From: JANPGR01 sp031424015
GTDB taxonomy: Bacteria > Patescibacteriota > Minisyncoccia > Phycocordibacterales > UBA1006
DNA: 11,794 nucleotides
Direction: 5' to 3'
NCBI GenBank assembly: GCA_031424015.1
Contig: JANPGR010000073.1
Span: 1 to 11,794 of the forward strand
The notes under the pieces were generated by a model. That model was given only the letters and a program-made list of their open reading frames with translations. It had not been told where the DNA came from and ran no database searches. Made by a program: the position numbers and the translations under genes. Shown here piece after piece: positions 1-5,316 of the stretch; positions within the stretch are counted from its first letter, which is position 1, and each line of letters opens with the position of its first letter.

Positions 1-85
1 TTTCAGCAGGAGAAACACTGCTTTGAAGCAAGAATTCTATCCTTTCTCTGTCTTTTTTTGAAAGACAAATGTGATGTTTTTTCAT
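1..85 (-). CDS. N-terminus of probable IS630-family transposase (partial)
   Basis: An ATG at 85 opens a frame of 28 codons that runs off the left edge. It reads MKKHHICLSKKDRERIEF and then LLQSSVSPAE. A short basic lead, a 'LSKKDRERIEFLL' helix and a Ser/Pro-Ala turn resemble the start of the helix-turn-helix domain of IS630-type transposases, which often begins with a 'LTxEERxxLExLL...ARxxRRAxIL' pattern. A -10 box TAGAAT lies exactly 8 nt upstream of the ATG, which supports this start. The catalytic DDE part is outside the window, so the family call rests on a short stretch. Other small helix-turn-helix proteins remain possible. Confidence 0.5.
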   Translation of the reverse strand, partial: MKKHHICLSKKDRERIEFLLQSSVSPAE

Positions 86-93
86 ATTTTCTC

Positions 94-99
94 ATTCTA
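94..99 (-). promoter_or_regulatory. -10 box TAGAAT of the left-edge gene
   Basis: On the minus strand TAGAAT (5 of 6 matches to TATAAT) is followed by 8 nt and then the ATG at 85. No convincing -35 box is visible 16-18 nt upstream. The spacing matches six other promoters in the window. Confidence 0.5.
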
Positions 100-121
100 A
101 TACATTCTAGTAATTGTTGCA

Positions 122-1462
122 TTAGATGTGTGAGAAGAAGACTGAAATCTTTTCATACATGCTGGTGAAGGTTTCTGCTCTGTATGTTTTCCGCAATTCA
201 TCATATTTTTCAATATTGTAAATATCCCAAAATTCTGATTCTGTATAAAAATTCTCTGCGTACAGCATTTTACGTCCGTCTAATTCGTGGACCAATTTTT
301 CAAATGCTCTATTTATTTCTCGTGCGTCTTTTTTGTTATGTTTTCCATAGATTCCAACATCATAGAGCATGCCACCCGTGCCCGAATACTGCGGTGAGAA
401 ATACTGATTCGCCTGTGTCGATTTCATAGGGCAAATCCACAACGGGAAGATGTTTAGTTCTTTTGAATTAAAGTCAAGTAATGCCTGCACACCCATATCG
501 TCAACATAAGCATCCTGGATAAAAAACTGATTCATAATATTCATAGCGTGTAAGCCATCATACAATTTTCGCGTATGCATAAACATATCTAACATCGAGC
601 GGACCCGTTTTGAAAATGGTATCCACATCCACTCTATTGCCCACTTTCCCATCCAAAACGCACCCCTGTCATAACGAAATAGATAATCATATAACTGTGT
701 GTATTCCACATGACTATCTTTCTTTTCTAAAACCTGCTCCGTGTGGAGGTAAAACCATTCATCAACTGGTTTTGAAAAACTAACAATTTCTTGTTCATAT
801 TCGCTACAATGTGATCCGGTAATAATGACACTCGTATTGCCAAAAACTATTGCTTCGATGAAATCGATCGAAGTATTCATCATTGAATTCATGCTATCGA
901 TCAATGATTCTGTTTTAATTTTTATATATTCCATTTTTACGTATGGTTTATATATATCGCATTTTATTGTCACCGCAGTAACAATAGCCAAACTGCCATA
1001 CGACCCAGAAATTCCATAAAACAAATCAGAATAATTATCACATGATACTGATTTCAAAAAACTACCGTCACCCAGTATCACATCATAGGATACACAAGAA
1101 TCATTAAATTGCCCCCATTTCCACGATGAGCTCTCGAGAGATGCGCCCTGCACTGCACCGCCTGCAGTAATACCAGGAAACTCGGCTAATACGCGTGGCA
1201 TTAATCTGTATGACTTTGCATAGGTAAAAATCATTTCATTCGACATGCCTGATTCGACGGTAATAGTTCTTTGTACTGTGTCCACATCAATTACATTGGT
1301 TAAATCACCTGTATATACAATATATTGATTGTTATTTTCATCTTGAGTGCGAGTCGAATTGGTACTGCCGTGTGCAATCTGAATAATTTTTCCCTGCCGA
1401 TGTGCCTCACGTACCTGAATTTGCAATGATTCTACTTTTTGTTTATAGTTTTGTTTCAACAT
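122..1462 (-). CDS. FAD-binding oxidoreductase, DHCR24 (delta24-sterol reductase)-like family
   Basis: A 446-residue flavoprotein of the GlcD/PCMH type. The FAD-binding signature is seen as AHGSTNS (residues about 30-36), then the loop around PGITAGGAVQGASLESSSW (about 96-114), DVILGDGS (127-134) and SGSYGSLAIVT (152-162). The C-terminal half has PLWICPMK and MLYDVGIYG motifs, which with the 'GG(A/S)xxGxxxESSS' loop are most like the DHCR24/Diminuto branch. Family members reduce or oxidise C-C or C-O bonds; the substrate cannot be read from the sequence. The frame is open to an ATG at 1546, but the Met codon at 1462 is preferred: it starts a normal family N-terminus and overlaps the upstream SRPBCC gene by only 20 bp. 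The C-terminus looks complete (YDELRKTYRAETFTSMYEK near the end). It is the last gene of the five-gene operon that starts at 3309. Confidence 0.82.
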   Translation of the reverse strand: MLKQNYKQKVESLQIQVREAHRQGKIIQIAHGSTNSTRTQDENNNQYIVYTGDLTNVIDVDTVQRTITVESGMSNEMIFTYAKSYRLMPRVLAEFPGITAGGAVQGASLESSSWKWGQFNDSCVSYDVILGDGSFLKSVSCDNYSDLFYGISGSYGSLAIVTAVTIKCDIYKPYVKMEYIKIKTESLIDSMNSMMNTSIDFIEAIVFGNTSVIITGSHCSEYEQEIVSFSKPVDEWFYLHTEQVLEKKDSHVEYTQLYDYLFRYDRGAFWMGKWAIEWMWIPFSKRVRSMLDMFMHTRKLYDGLHAMNIMNQFFIQDAYVDDMGVQALLDFNSKELNIFPLWICPMKSTQANQYFSPQYSGTGGMLYDVGIYGKHNKKDAREINRAFEKLVHELDGRKMLYAENFYTESEFWDIYNIEKYDELRKTYRAETFTSMYEKISVFFSHI

Positions 1463-1859
1463 ATTGCTTAAAGTTATCCAATATTGCCTGCCATCCAGCA
1501 GTTTGCATTTCGATTGGGTTTTCGTCTTCGGGGTCAAATGTTTCAATTATTTGAGTTTCGGTATCACTGATTTTTTCGAACAAAACTACCACCTTGCGGC
1601 CACCCTCGATCGTGTATGCGATTTTCTGCAGAGGAAGTATTTCTGTGTAAACACCATTGAAATCAAACTCGACACTACCATCTCGCGCTGCCATTATATA
1701 ATGGAATTCTCCACCGACACGCAGATCATTGGTAGCGCTCGGACAATGCCAGTCATCTGACGCATGATTCCACTGCATCACATCGCTTGGATTAGTCCAT
1801 TTTTTCCACACTAATTCAATTGGCTTTTGTACGGTTGTTTGTATTGCTATAGGGGTCAT
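1443..1859 (-). CDS. SRPBCC (AHSA1/Aha1-like) domain protein
   Basis: 138 residues forming a single START-like (SRPBCC) domain. The start IAIQTTVQKPIELVWKKWTNP, the 'W...DDWHCPSATNDLRVGGEFHY' core, and the end 'GWQAILDNFKQYVETKL' are typical of the AHSA1/YndB branch, whose members bind hydrophobic ligands or act in stress responses. No signal peptide or membrane segment is seen, so it should be cytosolic. It starts 15 nt after the SMR-like gene and its 3' end overlaps the FAD oxidoreductase by 20 bp, which argues for one mRNA and coupled translation. Its frame is the same as that of the upstream gene, separated by an amber stop and five codons. The ligand is unknown. Confidence 0.85.
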   Translation of the reverse strand: MTPIAIQTTVQKPIELVWKKWTNPSDVMQWNHASDDWHCPSATNDLRVGGEFHYIMAARDGSVEFDFNGVYTEILPLQKIAYTIEGGRKVVVLFEKISDTETQIIETFDPEDENPIEMQTAGWQAILDNFKQYVETKL

Positions 1860-1874
1860 AAGAATAATTTTAAT

Positions 1875-2219
1875 CTAATACGTAATAAATATAATTGAAA
1901 CTATCCCGAGTACAATTCCGAAAAACTGCAGTGGCGAAATAGTTTCAGAAAAGAGAAAGTAACTAAACGCCAGGGTTCCGATTATTCCAGCCAAATTCCA
2001 AATCACATTTGATATTCCCACTGAATGCGATTTCGCAACGATGGAAATAAATACCAAACCTCCGAGTATGTAAAAAATCAGAGAAGCTGTCGCATGTAAC
2101 TGTATATGTGATTTTGACCAAAATTTTGCAAACACGTCACCCGATACAATTGATACAATACCAATTGCATACAGTCCGACTAGTGGAATCTTGAGAAATA
2201 ATTGTAAGATATAATTCAT
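1875..2219 (-). CDS. SMR/EmrE-like four-helix membrane protein without the usual Glu
   Basis: 114 residues with four hydrophobic segments (about 11-30, 43-61, 69-90, 96-113), the size and layout of small multidrug resistance proteins. The second half, VIWNLAGIIGTLAFSYFLFSETIS, aligns well with the EmrE stretch that holds Trp63 (here Trp74). In helix 1, Gly27, Lys32 and Phe33 align with Gly17, Lys22 and Phe23 of EmrE. The residue at the position of the essential EmrE Glu14 is Ile24, while the Thr18 position is Asp28. It may therefore not be a classical proton/drug antiporter; DMT-type relatives such as ArnE/ArnF flip lipid-linked substrates without that Glu. It ends with TAG and starts 8 nt after the previous gene. 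No Shine-Dalgarno site is visible. Confidence 0.7.
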   Translation of the reverse strand: MNYILQLFLKIPLVGLYAIGIVSIVSGDVFAKFWSKSHIQLHATASLIFYILGGLVFISIVAKSHSVGISNVIWNLAGIIGTLAFSYFLFSETISPLQFFGIVLGIVSIIFITY

Positions 2220-2227
2220 ACTATTTT

Positions 2228-2779
2228 TTAATTATTTAAAAACTGGATACCGCTTATAATCGATTCGTCACTTTCTCTTGTTTTTTTGAAATATTTTAAA
2301 TTGTGTATATAATCCGTTAACATACCCATCTCTACTATATCTGGTAATACATGCATTCTGTGTATGTCTGATCGCGAATCACCTACACCATAACAATAAA
2401 TTAAAGCTAGCTTGTTTTCATTATTATCTTTTTCATATCTTACAATCTTTGCATAGGATTTTTTAATTTTGTACCAAAATAACCAACCTAATAATGGTCG
2501 CACCTCTTCATCTTCAGGTTCTAGGTTAAAATCAAATACCGATATAATTCTATCAACACGCAATCCATGTATTGCCCACAGTTTGAATCTATCCGTTGAT
2601 TGAGTGGTTAGATATATTTGTAAATAGATTAAGCCAGCTGCAATAACAGTAGTGTAAAACGTATTTTGTAAAATAATATTTCTTTGTAAAAAATGAGTAA
2701 TAAAACCTGCAAGAGGAACGCAAAATATCAAGACGTAAAGTATATATGTGTAAATTGGTATATTTAGTTTATTTTGCAT
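2228..2779 (-). CDS. Two-helix membrane protein of unknown function
   Basis: 183 residues. Two membrane segments lie near the N-terminus (about 9-28 and 38-57), followed by a soluble domain of about 120 residues with many charged and aromatic residues (for example DRFKLWAIHGLRVDRI and GWLFWYKIKKSYAKIVRY). I recognise no family motif. The spacing of 8 nt to both neighbours puts it firmly inside the operon between the anchored SRPBCC protein and the SMR-like protein, so it may work at the membrane with them. A GGAG lies upstream of the ATG but 14 nt away, too far for a normal ribosome site. Confidence 0.75.
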   Translation of the reverse strand: MQNKLNIPIYTYILYVLIFCVPLAGFITHFLQRNIILQNTFYTTVIAAGLIYLQIYLTTQSTDRFKLWAIHGLRVDRIISVFDFNLEPEDEEVRPLLGWLFWYKIKKSYAKIVRYEKDNNENKLALIYCYGVGDSRSDIHRMHVLPDIVEMGMLTDYIHNLKYFKKTRESDESIISGIQFLNN

Positions 2780-2787
2780 ATACTACA

Positions 2788-3309
2788 TTATTTCTCCAAA
2801 ATCGCTTTTAGATTCCCTAGATTCTGTTGCGTTGCCTTGCCGATCATATAGTTTCCTACGAGAGACATCACATTTTTAGGCCGTGGAGATTCGCTGTAAA
2901 ATATTGTTGTTACGCGAGTAACATAGTCAGAGTCATTCACCAACACCTCCTCTACGCTTGTTGTCGCAGTATTCTGCCCAACAAAAGGACGGATAAATTG
3001 CAAATCAACCGTATAGGAATTGTCGGTGATTTCTGTAATTGTCTGCGATCCTGCTCCAACATTAGATATTTGACTATCCCACGCAGAGGTAAATCCGATC
3101 GTACCATCATTACCTGTATAGGTCATTTTGATATTGGGATCCTCCATTACCCATACACTATAGCGTTCCTGGTTTTTGATCTGTTTTACATAATCAAATA
3201 CGGCTTGCTTTGGCGCGTATATATCTATCGAACGGGACACACTAGATTTTGTAGGAATAATAAAAATAGCTAACAAAATAATAACGGCAGTAATCAAGAT
3301 AATTTTCAT
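2788..3309 (-). CDS. Membrane-anchored SRPBCC (polyketide cyclase-like) protein
   Basis: 173 residues. Residues 2-19 (KIILITAVIILLAIFIIP) form an uncleaved N-terminal anchor or signal segment. The rest is a SRPBCC/START-like fold: SVSRSIDIYAPKQAVFDYVK at the start, a central 'W...MEDPNIKMTYTGNDGTIGF' region, and a C-terminal helix NLGNLKAILEK. This domain makes a deep hydrophobic pocket and is usually annotated as polyketide cyclase/dehydrase. It is the first gene of the operon. Its start is supported by an extended -10 box exactly 8 nt upstream. A second SRPBCC gene of a different subgroup lies in the same operon, so this is not a simple tandem copy. Ligand unknown. Confidence 0.85.
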   Translation of the reverse strand: MKIILITAVIILLAIFIIPTKSSVSRSIDIYAPKQAVFDYVKQIKNQERYSVWVMEDPNIKMTYTGNDGTIGFTSAWDSQISNVGAGSQTITEITDNSYTVDLQFIRPFVGQNTATTSVEEVLVNDSDYVTRVTTIFYSESPRPKNVMSLVGNYMIGKATQQNLGNLKAILEK

Positions 3310-3317
3310 ATATGCAA

Positions 3318-3326
3318 ATTATATCA
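3318..3326 (-). promoter_or_regulatory. Extended -10 promoter of the SRPBCC-to-FAD oxidoreductase operon
   Basis: On the minus strand TGATATAAT gives a perfect TATAAT with a TGn extension, followed by 8 nt (TTGCATAT) and the ATG at 3309. Transcription should start at or within 1-2 nt of the start codon. No good -35 box is seen, which is normal for extended -10 promoters. It lies in the 52-bp gap after the 3362-3667 gene. Confidence 0.75.
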
Positions 3327-3361
3327 CAAAACAATGAATAGTTGATTCGACTTTCTATAAA

Positions 3362-3667
3362 TTACCAAATATAGTTCAAAACCAGCAAAATCCCTAAAAT
3401 TATTTCTATCGAAGAAATAGCTGTAATATATTTATTCAGAGAATTTTCCGCAGAATGTAAATATGAATCCTTTTTTGAATTATTTATACATACAATTATA
3501 TAAAAAACTAACCAATATATCGACTGTATGATTAAAACAATAATTAACGCCAAAATTGCTGGTATCCAAAATAAACCTATATTGGGCAAAAGTAACGCAC
3601 CCACAATAGGCAATAATATTATCAAATTTACAACAAATGAAATCTTTTGTATTTTTCTCATATTCAT
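3362..3667 (-). CDS. Small three-helix membrane protein, unknown
   Basis: 101 residues with three hydrophobic segments (about 9-27, 32-58 and 82-100) and a short polar loop (NNSKKDSYLHSAENS) between the second and third. No known family is recognised. The ATG lies 1 nt after the stop of the RhuM-Fic gene, so the two are probably co-transcribed and translation may be coupled. A second Met two codons later (3661) is an alternative start. Its place behind a Fic-domain gene could hint at a partner or immunity role, but nothing in the sequence shows this. Confidence 0.7.
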   Translation of the reverse strand: MNMRKIQKISFVVNLIILLPIVGALLLPNIGLFWIPAILALIIVLIIQSIYWLVFYIIVCINNSKKDSYLHSAENSLNKYITAISSIEIILGILLVLNYIW

Positions 3668-3668
3668 A

Positions 3669-4658
3669 TTATTTCTTTGTTATTAAACTAACAATCAATC
3701 TCACGACCTGGTCCTTGTCGACTGGGTTGCTCTCTGCTACGAGCAACGTCAGAGCGGTCAGGGCTATAGGTGTCAGAGATTTCGTATCAAGTATTTTTGC
3801 ACGATTCAAAAACCAGACAAAGGCAAATGCTCCACTGCGTTTATTCCCGTCGACAAACGGATGATTTTTTACCATGAAATACAACAAATGTGCTGCTTTT
3901 TCCTGAATACTCGGATATACCGCACTGCCACCGAACGACTGCATAATATTACCTATGATCCCTGCGATACTATCTTTTGATCGCTCTGTTGCGAATATAT
4001 CTGTTGCGCTACCTTGTGAAATCAATTCTGTTCGTAATTCCATAATAGCTCCCAGTAATTCATCTGCAGTTAGTTTTACTGTTTTTTTGGTAACTTTTCG
4101 ATCTATCATGATTCCCTTGTCATAATTATCCAACGAAATCCAAGTATCAGAAAATAACGACACTAGTTCTAGAGTCTGCTCTGGAGTAAATACGTCGCCC
4201 GCAGGCAACAAAGGTGTAATATATTCTATAAAAGAATTCAAATTTTTCTTGATAATCTTTTTATTTACTACGAAACCTTGTGTGGTATACTCTCTCAACA
4301 CACCTGTCGCCCACTGACGGAACCTGGTCGCCTGGACCGAATTCACACGATATCCGATTGATATAATCATATCGAGATTATAGTATTCAATATTACGTTT
4401 GATTTGACGACTCCCTTCAATTTGAACTGTCTCCATTATGGAAACAGTTGAATTAGCTTCAAGCTCACCAGATTCATAGATATTTTTAATATGCTTCGAA
4501 ATAGCTGCTTTTTGCACACCAAAAATATCAGCAATCTGATTTAGACTTGCCCATAGGGTATCTTTTTCATTATCTGCTCGCAATTCCAGTGCGCCATTTT
4601 TGGCTTGAAAAATCACGAGCTTATTTTCATTTCTTGGGTCAGATTTCACCTTTTTCAT
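3669..4658 (-). CDS. RhuM-Fic/Doc two-domain protein
   Basis: 329 residues. Residues about 10-130 are a RhuM ('virulence protein') domain with a helix-turn-helix-like stretch (LNQIADIFGVQKAAISKHI, 39-57) and the conserved VQIEGSRQIKRNIEYYNLDMII and GYRVNS regions, ending in FRQWATGVLREY. Residues about 195-325 are a Fic/Doc domain with the active-site loop HPFVDGNKRSG (266-276). The loop has Lys273 where AMP-transferring Fic proteins carry Gly, as in the P1 toxin Doc, which phosphorylates EF-Tu. A kinase-type activity is therefore plausible. No Phd-like antitoxin is adjacent. It starts 16 nt after the metallopeptidase gene and has its own promoter inside the end of that gene. It is followed after 1 nt by a small membrane-protein gene. 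Confidence 0.88.
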   Translation of the reverse strand: MKKVKSDPRNENKLVIFQAKNGALELRADNEKDTLWASLNQIADIFGVQKAAISKHIKNIYESGELEANSTVSIMETVQIEGSRQIKRNIEYYNLDMIISIGYRVNSVQATRFRQWATGVLREYTTQGFVVNKKIIKKNLNSFIEYITPLLPAGDVFTPEQTLELVSLFSDTWISLDNYDKGIMIDRKVTKKTVKLTADELLGAIMELRTELISQGSATDIFATERSKDSIAGIIGNIMQSFGGSAVYPSIQEKAAHLLYFMVKNHPFVDGNKRSGAFAFVWFLNRAKILDTKSLTPIALTALTLLVAESNPVDKDQVVRLIVSLITKK

Positions 4659-4666
4659 ACCTTATT

Positions 4667-4695
4667 AGTATACATTATTTCATACCTTTTCCCAA
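4667..4695 (-). promoter_or_regulatory. Promoter of the RhuM-Fic gene
   Basis: TTGGGA (4690-4695), a 17-nt spacer and TATACT (4667-4672) are followed by 8 nt and the ATG at 4658, all on the minus strand. This is a good sigma70-type match with ideal spacing, and it predicts a leaderless start. It overlaps the last codons and stop of the metallopeptidase gene. Confidence 0.7.
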
Positions 4696-5100
4696 CGTCT
4701 TTAGATTTACCTGTTTTAATTCTGAAACGCACTGCGCATAATGCGGTATCGTTTTTGCTACCAATTCCCAGAATTCATGACCATGATTGAAATGATACAA
4801 ATGACACAATTCATGCACGACAATATAATCTACCAAATGAGGAGGCAAAAATACCATTTTATAATTGAAATTCAGATTACCGATCGACGAACAACTACCC
4901 CACCGCGTGGATTGATTCCTGATTGCGATACGTTGGTAGGTGAAGTTATAGAATTGATTCCAATAGAGCACACGTTCTGTCACGAGCTTGCGGGCAGATT
5001 CTGTATGTAGATCCTGATGTTGGCGCGCACGCACACCTACCTTTTTAACAGATTTTCGTCGAACTGATGTACGTAACATTTTTTTGAACAAAGAAAACAT
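4675..5100 (-). CDS. YgjP-like (DUF45) zinc metallopeptidase, short form
   Basis: 141 residues. The zinc-binding and catalytic motif HELCH (96-100) is followed by NHGHEFW (105-111), whose first His (106) is the expected third metal ligand. The upstream signature IRNQSTRWGSCSSIGNLNFN (60-79) is the hallmark of the YgjP-like/DUF45 family. Common members are about 230 residues; this one lacks much of the usual N-terminal half and begins with a basic segment (MFSLFKKMLRTSVRRKSVKK). It is probably a cytosolic peptidase; its substrate is unknown. The start is supported by an extended -10 box 7 nt upstream. It sits 16 nt before the RhuM-Fic gene; metallopeptidases of this family often travel with defence and restriction genes, but no restriction gene is in view. 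Confidence 0.85.
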   Translation of the reverse strand: MFSLFKKMLRTSVRRKSVKKVGVRARQHQDLHTESARKLVTERVLYWNQFYNFTYQRIAIRNQSTRWGSCSSIGNLNFNYKMVFLPPHLVDYIVVHELCHLYHFNHGHEFWELVAKTIPHYAQCVSELKQVNLKTLGKGMK

Positions 5101-5107
5101 ACCTACT

Positions 5108-5116
5108 ATAGTACCA
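5108..5116 (-). promoter_or_regulatory. Extended -10 promoter of the metallopeptidase gene
   Basis: TGGTACTAT on the minus strand (TGn plus TACTAT) is followed by 7 nt and the ATG at 5100. An alternative hexamer TATAGT overlaps it. No clear -35 box is seen. Confidence 0.5.
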
Positions 5117-5137
5117 TTATTATTTCACATTTTCATA

Positions 5138-5176
5138 ATCAAACACCCCGCATTCACGAGGTGTTTGATATTTTTA
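5138..5176 (+). terminator. Hairpin with T-tract on the plus strand
   Basis: ATCAAACACC (5138-5147) pairs perfectly with GGTGTTTGAT (5160-5169), and the stem can be extended inwards past one mismatch to a loop of about 6 nt. ATTTTT follows on the plus strand, so this looks like an intrinsic terminator reading left to right. No plus-strand gene precedes it. Read on the minus strand the stem is followed by TATGAAAATG, a poor T-tract. It could still slow transcription coming out of the 5317-7338 gene, or act as a bidirectional or antisense terminator. Confidence 0.5.
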
Positions 5177-5181
5177 TATAA

Positions 5182-5311
5182 GAACCTATCCAATAACCTA
5201 TAGCGAACCCTCTTCGCAAGAAAAATAACGACTGAAAGGAGTATATTTACCGACAGGGGAAGAAAAGCGCCGTAGGACGCGTGGGTGAGTCTTGGGTTAT
5301 TGGATAGGTTC
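5182..5311. mobile_element. MITE-like element with 17-bp inverted ends and TAA target duplication
   Basis: GAACCTATCCAATAACC (5182-5198) is repeated as its exact reverse complement at 5295-5311. The trinucleotide TAA flanks both sides (5179-5181 and 5312-5314), as expected for a target-site duplication of the TNA type made by some IS5-family elements. The 130-bp element has no ORF. It contains a small perfect hairpin (GCGAA-ccctc-TTCGC, 5203-5217) and a weaker GC-rich one (5267-5280), and looks more GC-rich than the flanks. It lies 5 bp past the stop codon of the Ig-repeat gene, a position that would avoid damage. Because the ends can pair into one long stem, a structured RNA is the alternative reading. 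No matching transposase is in the window. Confidence 0.65.
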
Positions 5312-5316
5312 TAAGA

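Noticed and set aside
86..121. Possible IS630 inverted end beside the left-edge transposase
   Set aside because: The other end of the element is outside the window, so no inverted pair or TA duplication can be shown.
2827..3273. Plus-strand ORF of 148 codons opposite the anchored SRPBCC gene
   Set aside because: It is fully antisense to a gene with clear domain and promoter support, its translation is Cys/His/Arg-rich with no domain, and it has no promoter.
4413..4430. TVQIEG in the RhuM domain fits the Fic inhibitory motif (S/T)xxxE(G/N)
   Set aside because: This stretch belongs to the conserved RhuM core (VQxEGxR), which also occurs in proteins without a Fic domain, so the match is probably chance.
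4741..5010. Plus-strand ORF opposite the metallopeptidase gene
   Set aside because: It lies antisense to the HELCH and WGSC motifs of a clear family member and shows no coding features of its own.
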